A stretch of 13,609 nt of DNA from Myxococcota bacterium (GCA_030066475.1 JASJBO010000149.1:1-13609), one strand, 5' to 3'. Counted from the stretch's first letter, positions 6,684 through 13,567 are shown. A program made the numbers and translations. Notes: generated by a model not told the origin, from the sequence alone.

Positions 6684-7112
6684 TCATGCCGGAAGCCGAG
6701 CCGTCGCCGTGCCCTGGACGACCGTCTCGCCCTTCTGGTTGACGGTCTGCACGTCGATCGAGACGCTTCCGTCGCTCTCGACGGCGGTGACGGTGCCGCG
6801 CGCCGTCAGCGTGTCGCCCGGCCAGACCTGTCGCGCGAAGCGCACCCCGAAGCTGCGCAGCACGCCGTCGCCGAGCCAGTCGGTCAGCAGCCGGCCGGTC
6901 AGGCCCATCGTGAGCATGCCGTGCGCGAACACCGACGGATAGCCGGCCCGCTGCGTGGCGAAGACCTCGTCGTGGTGGATCGGGTTGAAGTCGCCGGAGG
7001 CCGCCGCGTACTGCACGATCTGGGTGCGACTCAGCTCCTCGACCACGACGGCTTCGTGGCTGCTTCCCACGCTCAGCTCGGAGGCGCGCAGCTTCGGGTT
7101 CCCCTCGCTCAT
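6684..7112 (-). CDS. MaoC-like (R)-specific acyl-CoA hydratase, catalytic subunit (HadB-like)
   Basis: A 142-aa single hot-dog-fold hydratase. The hydratase-2 motif is clear: ASGDFNPIHHDEVFA with catalytic Asp41 and His46, followed by FAHGMLTMG (62-70). It should add or remove water at the C2-C3 double bond of an acyl thioester. Its ATG overlaps the stop of the upstream FAS1-like dehydratase gene by four bases (ATGA, 7109-7112), so the two are translationally coupled. They probably form a heterodimer like mycobacterial HadAB, with this subunit supplying the catalytic residues. It ends 31 bases before the metalloprotease start. The substrate could be fatty acyl, hydroxyacyl or side-chain CoA esters; the sequence does not decide. 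Confidence 0.92.
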   Translation of the reverse strand: MSEGNPKLRASELSVGSSHEAVVVEELSRTQIVQYAAASGDFNPIHHDEVFATQRAGYPSVFAHGMLTMGLTGRLLTDWLGDGVLRSFGVRFARQVWPGDTLTARGTVTAVESDGSVSIDVQTVNQKGETVVQGTATARLPA

Positions 7113-7585
7113 TGCTCCACCGCCTTCTCGGTCACCACGCCCACGCTGGTCGCCGTGAGGACCAGCTCGCCCGACTCGTCGCGGTACTCGGTGATGGTCT
7201 CGTTGAAGCGCAGCTTCCCGCCGCGGCGGCCTTCCTTCTCCCAGCTCTCGCCGGGACGGCTGCTCACGCGCAGCCGCATGCCCGCGCGCAGCGGCTGGTG
7301 GTAGTCGAAGCGCTGCTCGCCGTGCAGCACCCGCGTCAGGCTGCCGCCTCCGCCGCCCTCGCCCTCGGGGCGCGGCGGCGGCGGCGGGATCTGGCGGACG
7401 CCCCGCAGGCCGTAGCTCGGGTTCCAGTGTGCCGATGCCACCCCGAACGTGGGCGGCGCGATCACCCCGGCGAGCGGCGTGTCCCGTGCGTAGGCCTCGT
7501 CGTAGTAGATCGGGTTGGTCTCGCCGATGGCGGCGGCGAACATCAGGATCGAGGTGCGATCGACGGGGAACTCGTGGTCGGCCAA
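7109..7585 (-). CDS. FAS1-like dehydratase subunit (MaoC_dehydrat_N, HadA-like)
   Basis: A 158-aa hot-dog-fold partner subunit. It has DRTSILMFAAAIGETNPIYYD (in two parts: DRTSILMFAAAI, 9-20; GETNPIYYDE, 21-30), where the catalytic Asp/His pair of the hydratase motif is replaced by Glu22 and Tyr27. APPTFGV (43-49), LHGEQRFDYHQPLRAG (87-102) and a C-terminal FNETITEYRDESGELV follow. This is the pattern of non-catalytic, substrate-binding HadA/HadC-type subunits. A run of prolines then glycines at ~67-81 makes an unusual flexible insert. The start is TTG at 7585, selected by an AGGAGG five bases upstream; there is no competing ATG. Coupled by ATGA overlap to the catalytic subunit downstream. 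Confidence 0.9.
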   Translation of the reverse strand: MADHEFPVDRTSILMFAAAIGETNPIYYDEAYARDTPLAGVIAPPTFGVASAHWNPSYGLRGVRQIPPPPPRPEGEGGGGGSLTRVLHGEQRFDYHQPLRAGMRLRVSSRPGESWEKEGRRGGKLRFNETITEYRDESGELVLTATSVGVVTEKAVEQ

Positions 7586-7590
7586 GGCGT

Positions 7591-7612
7591 CCTCCTCGCT
7601 CGCGGCAGCTTA
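7591..7612 (-). promoter_or_regulatory. TAAGCT hexamer and AGGAGG ribosome site of the dehydratase pair
   Basis: On the minus strand TAAGCT (7612-7607) overlaps the TAA stop of the MFS gene. Downstream of it AGGAGG (7596-7591) sits five bases before the TTG start. This is the only gene in the minus-strand run with a textbook Shine-Dalgarno, and that site decides the TTG start. The promoter role of TAAGCT is inferred from likeness to the other TAnnCT hexamers. Confidence 0.5.
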
Positions 7613-8791
7613 GCCCAGCCGCGCGCGCTCCCCGCCGCGCCGGCGGTCCCAGAGTGCGAACACCGCGGTTCCGGCCAGGACCAGCACGGCCGCGCCGTCG
7701 AACATCGTCCCGAAGCCGTGCGCGTCGATCACCCAGCCGAGCGACGGGCCGCCCATCAGCACGCCGACGTCGAAGAGCGCGGTGAAGATCGACATCGCCG
7801 CGCCCCGCTCGGCATCGCGCGCGCGGCCGACCACCAGCGAGAACAGGATCGGGAAGGTGTAGCCGTGGCCGACGCCGCAGAGCACGCCGGCCCACGCGAC
7901 ATCGCGCGCGCTCTCGGCGGTCGCCACGGCGTGGAAGCCCAGCGCCAGGATCGCGAGCGCCGGCAGCAGGACCCGCTTCGGCCCGATGCGGTCCGGCACC
8001 CAGCCGAAGAAGACCCGCAGCACCAGCGCGGCCACCGTGTAGGCCGTGAAGAACAGCCCGACCGACCCCAGCTCGGTCTCCATCACGAAGCGCTTGATGA
8101 AGGTGAAGACCGCCGTGAGCGCCAGCGAGAAGATCGTGCCGACGAACCAGAGCGGGACCAGGTTGCGCTGGGTGGCTGCCGCGGAGAAGCCGCGCGGCGC
8201 CTCGCCCTCCCCCACCGTGCGCGGCGCCTCGCGCAGCGGGATCGAGAGCGCCAGCGACGCCAGCGCGATGGCGCCCGCGAGGCCGAACAGCTCGGGGTAG
8301 CCCGCCCGCTCGAGCACGGCGTCGCCGATCAGCCCGCCCAGCGAGATCGGCAGCATCCCCGACACCCCGAACAGCGCGAGTCCCTCGGTGCGCCGGCGCG
8401 CCGGCACCCAGTCGGCCGCCAGGGTGAAGAAGCCCGTGAACAGCAGCGCCTCGGCCAGCCCGTGCAGCACGCGCACCGCGTAGATCCACGGGCCGATCGA
8501 GTCGACCGTCAGGTAGAGCACGCACACCAGGGTGTTGAGCACGCCGCCGAGCCAGATCGGCAGGAGGCGTCCGCGGCGGTCCATCAGCGTGCCGAGCGGA
8601 GGGCGCACCGCGATCGCGGCCAGCGCCGAGAGCGAGAAGATCAGCCCGATGCGCGTGTCGTCGGCGCCGAGACCGTGCAGGAAGCCCGGAAAGTGCAGGA
8701 ACAGGTTGAACGAGAGGCCCTGCAGCAGGTTGCCGAGCCCGCACAGCAGGAACGGACCCGAGAGGATGCGCTGCCGGGGTTCAGGGGCGAC
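7610..8791 (-). CDS. MFS transporter; start codon not identifiable
   Basis: Major facilitator superfamily permease, about 390 aa and 12 predicted membrane helices, inner membrane. The signature loop after TM2 reads PLGTLMDRRGRLL, and later helices such as WFVGTIFSLALTAVFTFI and LFFTAYTVAALVLRVFF are visible. The most upstream usable ATG/GTG/TTG in frame is GTG at 8608, but that would begin just before the TM2-3 loop and lose TM1 and most of TM2. In the same frame upstream I read ILSGPFLLCGLGNLLQG and LSALAAIAV, a normal MFS N-terminus, preceded by APEPRQR. The protein therefore probably begins near 8791-8794, at a GTC or ATC codon inside the end of the kinase gene. An indel in the C4 run at 8784-8787 is the alternative. 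Substrate unknown; placement beside acyl-CoA genes hints at an organic acid. Confidence 0.8.
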   Translation of the reverse strand, partial: VAPEPRQRILSGPFLLCGLGNLLQGLSFNLFLHFPGFLHGLGADDTRIGLIFSLSALAAIAVRPPLGTLMDRRGRLLPIWLGGVLNTLVCVLYLTVDSIGPWIYAVRVLHGLAEALLFTGFFTLAADWVPARRRTEGLALFGVSGMLPISLGGLIGDAVLERAGYPELFGLAGAIALASLALSIPLREAPRTVGEGEAPRGFSAAATQRNLVPLWFVGTIFSLALTAVFTFIKRFVMETELGSVGLFFTAYTVAALVLRVFFGWVPDRIGPKRVLLPALAILALGFHAVATAESARDVAWAGVLCGVGHGYTFPILFSLVVGRARDAERGAAMSIFTALFDVGVLMGGPSLGWVIDAHGFGTMFDGAAVLVLAGTAVFALWDRRRGGERARLG

Positions 8792-9860
8792 GATCGGCCG
8801 CCATCTCGAACAGGCGCTGGGCGCCCCCTCCCATCGAGGCGAAGCGCTCGTCCTGCGTCTGACCGCGGTGGAAGCGGAAGTAGATCTGCTGGAGCACGAC
8901 CGCCATCTTGAACGTGCCGAAGACGAGGTAGAAGGCGACGTCCGCCGGGTCGTGCCCCATCTGCTCCGCGTAGCGCCGCAGCGCGGCGTCGCGGCGCAGG
9001 AAGCCCTCGGCCACGGTGGGCATCGGGTTCAGCGAGGCCGGCGCCTCGTCCGGGTCGTACCAGACCGCGAGCACGGTGCCGAGGTCGGCCAGCGGGTCGC
9101 CGCGCGTGCACATGTCCCAGTCGTAGACGGCCACGCACTGCCCGGGGTCGTCGGCCGCGACGGCCATGTTGTCCAGGCGCCAGTCGTTGTGGAGCAAGGT
9201 GGGCGCCGGCGAGTCCGGCAGGTGATCCAGCAGCCAGCGGGTCAGCTCGTCGGCCAGCGCGTTCTCGTCGACCTTGGCGCGCTCCCAGCGGCCGGCCCAG
9301 CCCTCGACCTGGCGCTTCAGGAAGCCGTCGGGGCGACCCAGGTCGCCGAGCCCGGCGGCGGCGGGGTCGGCGCGGTGGAACTCGACCAGCGTGTCGATCA
9401 CCACCTCCGAGAGCTTGCGGTTGGCGGCCGGATCCTGGCCCCCGCCGAACTCGGGCGGGATCGAGCCGCGCACCACCACCCCGTGGCGTCGCTCCATCAC
9501 GAAGAAGGGCGCGCCGATCACGGACTCGTCGTCGCAGAACAGGTACGCGCGCGGCGCCTTCGGAAACACCTGCCAGAGCTTCGAGAGCACGCGGTACTCG
9601 CGGCTCATGTCGTGCGAGCCGGGCGCGACCGGGCCGAGCGGCGGACGCCGCAGCACGTACTCCACGCGCGACGCGCCCGACCCCAGCTCGAGCAGGTAGG
9701 TCAGGTTCGCGTGCCCGCCGCCGAACTGGCGCACGCCGAGCGGCTGGTCCGCGCCGTCGATCCGGCCGCGCAGCCACTCCGCGAGGCGGGCCTCGTCGAA
9801 GCGCTCGTCGCTGCGCACGTCGATGGTCTCGGGCGCTACCGGAGCTTGCTCTTCCGCCAT
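8781..9860 (-). CDS. APH-family phosphotransferase, ACAD10/11-like kinase
   Basis: A 359-aa protein-kinase-like fold enzyme of the aminoglycoside phosphotransferase family, in the branch resembling the kinase domain of ACAD10/ACAD11. Seen: VRQFGGGHANLTYLLE (43-58) as the nucleotide loop, YVLRRPP (68-74) with the ATP-contacting residues, catalytic LLHNDWRLDNM (222-232; Asp226, Asn231), and the metal-binding YDWDMCTRGDPLADLG (246-261; Asp247). Family knowledge: ACAD10/11 and bacterial LvaA phosphorylate 4-hydroxyacyl-CoA so a partner dehydrogenase can complete its conversion. No acyl-CoA dehydrogenase gene lies in this window, so that activity is inference. The ATG at 9860 has TAGCCT six bases upstream and no Shine-Dalgarno. 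It starts nine bases after the S9 peptidase stop, and its end overlaps the probable MFS N-terminus. Confidence 0.9.
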   Translation of the reverse strand: MAEEQAPVAPETIDVRSDERFDEARLAEWLRGRIDGADQPLGVRQFGGGHANLTYLLELGSGASRVEYVLRRPPLGPVAPGSHDMSREYRVLSKLWQVFPKAPRAYLFCDDESVIGAPFFVMERRHGVVVRGSIPPEFGGGQDPAANRKLSEVVIDTLVEFHRADPAAAGLGDLGRPDGFLKRQVEGWAGRWERAKVDENALADELTRWLLDHLPDSPAPTLLHNDWRLDNMAVAADDPGQCVAVYDWDMCTRGDPLADLGTVLAVWYDPDEAPASLNPMPTVAEGFLRRDAALRRYAEQMGHDPADVAFYLVFGTFKMAVVLQQIYFRFHRGQTQDERFASMGGGAQRLFEMAADRRP

Positions 9861-9866
9861 GCGACT

Positions 9867-9872
9867 AGGCTA
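9867..9872 (-). promoter_or_regulatory. TAGCCT -10-like hexamer of the kinase gene, containing the peptidase stop
   Basis: TAGCCT lies six bases upstream of the kinase ATG. Its first three bases are the TAG stop codon of the S9 peptidase gene. This would let the kinase be transcribed on its own as a leaderless message even though it follows the peptidase by only nine bases. Confidence 0.5.
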
Positions 9873-11834
9873 ATCGACTCGGCGGGGCTTCGCCCCGGGT
9901 CGGGGCCAGCTCCGATCCACCCGCCGCCGCACGTCGCCCGACACGTCGGGCTCGAAGCCGAAGACGCGACCGTAAAAATAGAGCTCGGCCTCGAGCGCCG
10001 CGATCTGCGTCTCGGCGCGCCGGAAGCCGTGCCCCTCGCCCTCGAAGGCGAGGTAGGCGTGCGGCACGCCCCGCTCTGCCAGCGCTGCGACGATCGCCTC
10101 GGCCTGGCTCGGGGGCACCACGCGGTCCTCGAGACCCTGGAGCACGATCATGGGCCGGCGCAGCCGGTCCACCGCGTGGATCGGCGAGCGCTCCACGTAG
10201 CGCTCGCGCAGGGCGGGATAGGGCCCGACCAGCCGATCCAGGTAGCGCGACTCGAACTTGTGGGTGTCGCGCGCCAGCGTCTCGAGGTCGCCGATGCCGT
10301 AGTAGCAGGCGCCAGCGCGCAGCACGTCGTGGAAGGCCAGCGCGCAGAGCACGGTGTAGCCGCCGGCGCTGCCGCCGCGCATCGCCAGCCGCTCGGGGTC
10401 GGCGCGCCCCGCGGCGACCAGGTGCTGGGCCGCTGCCAGGCAGTCCTCGACGTCGGCCACGCCCCAGGCGCCGTCGAGCGAGCGCCGATAGGCGCGCCCG
10501 AAGCCGGTGCTCCCCGCGTAGTTCACGTCGACGACGCCGAAGCCGCGGCTGGTCCAGAACTGCGTGGCCCAGTCGAGCGCGGCCGTCGCGCCCGCGGTGG
10601 GACCGCCGTGCGCCTTGATGAGCAGCGGCGGGCGCTCGCCGGGCGCGGGCTCGTGCTCCGCGTGGCGCGGCGCGTAGAAGAACGCGTGGGCACGGCGCCC
10701 GCCGCGCGAGGAGAACTCCACGGGCTCGGGCCTCGAGATCCAGGCGGAATCGAGCGCGAGCGACTGGCTGGCCCGCAGCTCGCGCGCGCCGCCGCTCGCC
10801 AGGTCGAGCGCGTAGACGGCGCCCGGGCGGTCGGGCGCGGCTCCGAGCAGGCAGGCGTGTCGGCCTTCCACGCGCACGCCCTCGATCGCCGTGAACGGCA
10901 GGTCCAGCAGCTGCAGCTCGCCGCGGCGCGCGTCGAGCCGGGCCAGCCGGTCGACGCCGCCCTCGCTGAAGGCGCAGAGCAGCTCGTCCTCGTCGACGAA
11001 GTCCCAGCTCGAGAGCCCGAACACCCACTGCGCCCGCCCGAACTCCGCCTCTCGCGGACACAGCGTGCGCACGCCGGCTCCGGTCTCCTGCTCGAGGTTC
11101 CACCAGCCCGATCGATCGCTCACCCAGGTGAGCCGCCCGGCGGGCGAGAAGCGCGGCTGGAAGATCGACTCGTCGGGACCGCCGGCGACGTCGCGCGCGC
11201 TGCCGCCGGGGCCCGCCGCCGACCAGCGCAGCGTCCGCAGCGTGGTGCCGTCCCAGGGCTGGTTGGGATGGCGCCAGGTCAGCCACGCCAGGCGCTCGCC
11301 GCGCCCGTCGAAGCACGGCGAGCTGACGAAGTCGTGCACCGCGTCGAGCTCGTGCCGCGCCCCGTCCGCGAGCGACAGGGCGACCAGCGCGTTGGCCGGC
11401 TCGTCGCCCGGGCGCGGCCGCTCCTCGACCGCGACCAGCCAGCGCCCGTCGGGCGACAGAGCGGGGTCCGCATAGCGCGCGCCCGCGAGACAGCCCGCCA
11501 CCGGCCGCCAGCCCTCCGCCGTGTGCCGGTGGAGGGCGCCGTCGGCGTCGTGCACGGCGAAGCCGGCGCCCGCCCGCACGAGGTAGTCGCCGCCGCCGTA
11601 CTCGTGCACGCGGCTGCGCACGCTCGCCTCGGGATCGCTGTAGGCGGCCGGCTCGCCGCCGCTGGCCGGCGCGCTCATCACGACGCCGCGCCCCCCCTCG
11701 GCGGGTCTTCCCTCGAGCCAGTAGACGCGCCCGCGGTCGAGCTGCGGCAGCGACAGGCGCAGCGCGCCCGCGGCCACCTGCTCCGCCGAGATCGGGGAGG
11801 GCCACGCGCCGCAGGACACGATCGGCTTCGACAT
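9870..11834 (-). CDS. S9 family (prolyl oligopeptidase) peptidase, DPP4/acylaminoacyl-peptidase type
   Basis: A 654-aa serine peptidase, without a clear signal peptide and so probably cytoplasmic. Residues ~1-375 form a beta-propeller (repeated DPALSPDGRWLVAVEE- and PRFSPAGRLTWVSDRSG-type blades), followed by an alpha/beta hydrolase domain. The oxyanion segment is IKAHGGPT (406-413) and the nucleophile is Ser489 in RGGSAGGY. The acid is Asp570 (GLEDRVVPPSQAE) and the base His602 (EGEGHGFR). Expected role: cleavage of short peptides, possibly removing dipeptides or N-acyl amino acids. ATG 11834 is preceded by TAGACT eight bases upstream and by no Shine-Dalgarno. It is divergent from the TSUP gene across 68 bp and heads the minus-strand run. 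A functional link to the acyl-CoA genes downstream is not evident. Confidence 0.94.
   Translation of the reverse strand: MSKPIVSCGAWPSPISAEQVAAGALRLSLPQLDRGRVYWLEGRPAEGGRGVVMSAPASGGEPAAYSDPEASVRSRVHEYGGGDYLVRAGAGFAVHDADGALHRHTAEGWRPVAGCLAGARYADPALSPDGRWLVAVEERPRPGDEPANALVALSLADGARHELDAVHDFVSSPCFDGRGERLAWLTWRHPNQPWDGTTLRTLRWSAAGPGGSARDVAGGPDESIFQPRFSPAGRLTWVSDRSGWWNLEQETGAGVRTLCPREAEFGRAQWVFGLSSWDFVDEDELLCAFSEGGVDRLARLDARRGELQLLDLPFTAIEGVRVEGRHACLLGAAPDRPGAVYALDLASGGARELRASQSLALDSAWISRPEPVEFSSRGGRRAHAFFYAPRHAEHEPAPGERPPLLIKAHGGPTAGATAALDWATQFWTSRGFGVVDVNYAGSTGFGRAYRRSLDGAWGVADVEDCLAAAQHLVAAGRADPERLAMRGGSAGGYTVLCALAFHDVLRAGACYYGIGDLETLARDTHKFESRYLDRLVGPYPALRERYVERSPIHAVDRLRRPMIVLQGLEDRVVPPSQAEAIVAALAERGVPHAYLAFEGEGHGFRRAETQIAALEAELYFYGRVFGFEPDVSGDVRRRVDRSWPRPGAKPRRVD
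9883..9897. other. short stable hairpin at the end of the S9 peptidase gene
   Basis: On the minus strand CGGGGC-GAA-GCCCCG forms a 6-bp stem with a three-base GAA loop. It lies in the last codons of the peptidase, just upstream of the kinase promoter hexamer. It has no T-tract. It may slow polymerase or mark the peptidase transcript's end, but it is also coding and could be chance in GC-rich DNA. Confidence 0.3.
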
Positions 11835-11842
11835 GGCGCGCG

Positions 11843-11848
11843 AGTCTA
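11843..11848 (-). promoter_or_regulatory. TAGACT -10-like hexamer of the S9 peptidase gene
   Basis: TAGACT on the minus strand ends eight bases before the ATG at 11834, slightly farther than the six-base spacing at the other genes. No Shine-Dalgarno lies between, so a leaderless or near-leaderless message is likely. Confidence 0.5.
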
Positions 11849-11889
11849 GCCAGCCGCGGCGCGCGCGACGCGGACCTCGCGCCGCGGGC

Positions 11890-11895
11890 TACCCT
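11890..11895 (+). promoter_or_regulatory. TACCCT -10-like hexamer of the TSUP permease gene
   Basis: TACCCT is followed by seven bases and the GTG at 11903. It supports GTG as the true start because no ribosome-binding site is visible. Back-to-back with the peptidase promoter inside the 68-bp divergent gap. Confidence 0.5.
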
Positions 11896-11902
11896 GGCGC
11901 GC

Positions 11903-12643
11903 GTGGAAGGGTCCGAGGCGGCGATCCTCCTGGCCGGGGGGCTCGCGGCCGGGGTCGTGAACACCCTCGCGGGCGGCGGCTCGCTGCTGACCGTGCCGCT
12001 GCTGGTGCTGGTCGGGCTGCCCGGCACGCTCGCGAACGGCAGTAACCGGGTCGGCGTGCTGATCCAGAACGCCGTCGCGGCCTGGCGCTTCCGCGCGGAG
12101 GGGGTCTCGGGCTTCCACGACGCCCTCCCCGTGCTGGTCCCGGTATGTGCGGGCTCCCTGCTCGGCGCCTACGGGATCGCGCGCGTGACCGACGAGACCT
12201 TCGAGCGGCTGTTCGGCGTCCTGATGCTGGCGCTGCTGGTGCCCACGTTGCGGCGGCCGGCCGCCCGGGCCGACGCACCCGCTCGCACCTGGTCCCCGGC
12301 GGTGCGCTCGATCACCTTCCTCGCGATCGGCCTCTACGGCGGCGCCATCCAGGCGGGTGTGGGACTGGTGCTGGTCGCGGCGCTGTCGCGCGCCGGCTAC
12401 GACCTGGTGCGCGCCAACAGCATCAAGGTCGTCGTGATCCTGGTGCTGACGGCGATCGCCGTACCCGTGTTCGTGCTGGCGGGCCAGGTCGCCTGGGCGC
12501 CGGCCGGCGTGCTGGCGGCCGGCTTCGCGCTCGGCGGCGCGACCGGCGCGCGCATCGCCGTGCGGGGCGGCGAGCGCGTGATCCGGCCCATGCTGCTGCT
12601 CGCCGTGCTGGCGCTCGCCGGGCGCATGATCGGACTCTACTGA
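11903..12643 (+). CDS. TSUP (TauE/SafE) family membrane permease
   Basis: A 246-aa inner-membrane protein with about seven or eight hydrophobic helices. The family's two-fold repeat is visible: AAGVVNTLAGGGSLLTVPLL (15-34) in the first half and FLAIGLYGGAIQAGVGLVLV (139-158) in the second. TSUP proteins export or import sulfite, sulfoacetate, other organosulfur compounds or small organic anions; the substrate cannot be told from sequence and no sulfur gene is next to it. GTG at 11903 is preferred because the first helix follows directly and TACCCT sits seven bases upstream. It is followed after 20 bases by a strong nested hairpin and converges on the PEP-CTERM gene. Confidence 0.92.
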   Translation: MEGSEAAILLAGGLAAGVVNTLAGGGSLLTVPLLVLVGLPGTLANGSNRVGVLIQNAVAAWRFRAEGVSGFHDALPVLVPVCAGSLLGAYGIARVTDETFERLFGVLMLALLVPTLRRPAARADAPARTWSPAVRSITFLAIGLYGGAIQAGVGLVLVAALSRAGYDLVRANSIKVVVILVLTAIAVPVFVLAGQVAWAPAGVLAAGFALGGATGARIAVRGGERVIRPMLLLAVLALAGRMIGLY

Positions 12644-12663
12644 GCGCCGACGTGCGAACGCAC

Positions 12664-12699
12664 GACGCCGGTGGGGCCCGTAGGGCCGCCACCGGCGTC
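12664..12699. terminator. nested hairpin between convergent genes, probable bidirectional terminator
   Basis: An 11-bp perfect outer stem, GACGCCGGTGG (12664-12674) with CCACCGGCGTC (12689-12699), encloses a second 5-bp stem GGCCC-GTA-GGGCC (12675-12687), with one unpaired G at 12688. It lies between the TSUP stop (12643) and the PEP-CTERM stop (12720), where both transcripts should end. No T-tract flanks it on either side, as is common for GC-rich genomes. Confidence 0.75.
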
Positions 12700-12719
12700 G
12701 AATGCTTGGGGCGGGCCGT

Positions 12720-13400
12720 CTAGCGGCGGCGGCGACCCGCGCGCACGATCCCGGCGATCCCCATGCCGAGCAGAAGCGTGCTGCTCGGCTCGGGCAGCAC
12801 CGCTGCCGTGCCGAAGGACGCGTCGACCGACAGGTCCTCGTTGTTGTTGCCGAACAGGCCGTCGATGCGGACGTCGAACAGGCCGGACCAGACGTCGTCA
12901 CCGTCATCGTTCGGATTCACCGCCGTGAAGAACACCTCGCCGATCAGCAGGTTGCCGTCCGTCGGGCCGTCGCCGATGGTGGCGGCCTCGAACGTGAGCT
13001 GGAAGCCCCGCTCCGTCAGCGAGCTGTCCTCGCTCGCACCGGGTCCGTCCGTGAAGTTGAAGTCGAAGCCGCTCGGGAGGTACTCGACCGCGACGCAGTC
13101 GTCGCCCGGACTGCAGCCAGCGTCGCTTCGGAGGTCGAGCGACAGCTCCTTGTCGGTGCGGTCGAACTCGATCGAGATGCCGTAGGAGCTGACGCCACGC
13201 TCGTCGGGCTGCAGGTAGACTCCGAGCGTGAGCGCATCGCCGGGCAGGGCCCTGATCTCGTTCGAACCCGTGGCGCCGGAACCGCTCGTGGCGTCCCACT
13301 GGAGCACGACGCTCGCCGCGGAGGCCGTGGAAGCCGTGCCGAACAAGAAGGCGAAGACCGAAAAGGCCAGCAGAGCCCTGACGGGCCGCAGTCGCAACAT
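12720..13400 (-). CDS. PEP-CTERM sorting domain protein
   Basis: A 226-aa exported surface protein. The N-terminus is a signal peptide (basic MLRLRPVR, hydrophobic core to ~20, ASTASAAS cleavage region near 28-29). The C-terminus has the full PEP-CTERM tripartite signal: VLPEPSST (201-208, PEP at 203-205), a hydrophobic helix LLLGMGIAGIV, and the basic tail RAGRRRR. Family knowledge: such proteins are processed by an exosortase (EpsH/XrtA type) and usually become surface or biofilm-matrix components. The middle is acidic, with beta-rich segments (TLGVYLQPD, YGISIEFDRTD, GFQLTFEAATIGDG) and two Cys (96 and 102) that could form a disulfide; it resembles a cohesin-like fold only vaguely. ATG 13400 has GAGAGG ten bases upstream. 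No exosortase gene is nearby. Confidence 0.93.
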   Translation of the reverse strand: MLRLRPVRALLAFSVFAFLFGTASTASAASVVLQWDATSGSGATGSNEIRALPGDALTLGVYLQPDERGVSSYGISIEFDRTDKELSLDLRSDAGCSPGDDCVAVEYLPSGFDFNFTDGPGASEDSSLTERGFQLTFEAATIGDGPTDGNLLIGEVFFTAVNPNDDGDDVWSGLFDVRIDGLFGNNNEDLSVDASFGTAAVLPEPSSTLLLGMGIAGIVRAGRRRR

Positions 13401-13429
13401 CGTTCACATGCCTCTCGTTGCGCCCTGGC

Positions 13430-13458
13430 GCTCGCGGAAGATCCCCACACCCGCGAGC
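13430..13458 (-). promoter_or_regulatory. inverted repeat in the PEP-CTERM leader
   Basis: GCTCGCGG and CCGCGAGC form a perfect 8-bp stem around a 13-base loop, 30 bases upstream of the PEP-CTERM ATG. It could be an operator or an mRNA stem-loop in the leader. Function not known. Confidence 0.4.
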
Positions 13459-13500
13459 CGCAGAGCGGCATCCCGACATCCCCATGACTGGTCTAGAGCC

Positions 13501-13518
13501 GCGCCGAGATTTCGGCGC
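13501..13518. repeat. inverted repeat GCGCCGA-GATT-TCGGCGC
   Basis: A perfect 7-bp stem with a four-base loop, about 100 bases upstream of the PEP-CTERM start. Its position fits an operator near the promoter, or a terminator of a gene beyond the right edge; it has no T-tract. Confidence 0.35.
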
Positions 13519-13567
13519 CGATCAGCCTTCCCTGGTCCCTAGGTAGACGTGGGGTGCTTCAGGTGGC

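Noticed and set aside
8641..9777. Second minus-strand frame spanning the kinase and the MFS N-terminus
   Set aside because: Its product is Arg/Ala/Pro-rich without motifs; the kinase frame at 8781-9860 contains all catalytic residues.
8532..11849. A very long open frame on the plus strand opposite the MFS, kinase and S9 peptidase genes
   Set aside because: Its translation is Arg/Ala/Gly/His-rich low complexity with no domain, while the opposite strand carries three recognisable enzymes with intact catalytic motifs. Long antisense frames are expected at this GC content.
13262..13272. 11-base match to the tRNA-Glu T-arm at positions 1-11 (TCGAACCCGTG) as a possible att repeat
   Set aside because: It lies within the PEP-CTERM coding sequence, covers no tRNA 3' end, and no integrase or phage gene lies between. 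Chance is sufficient.
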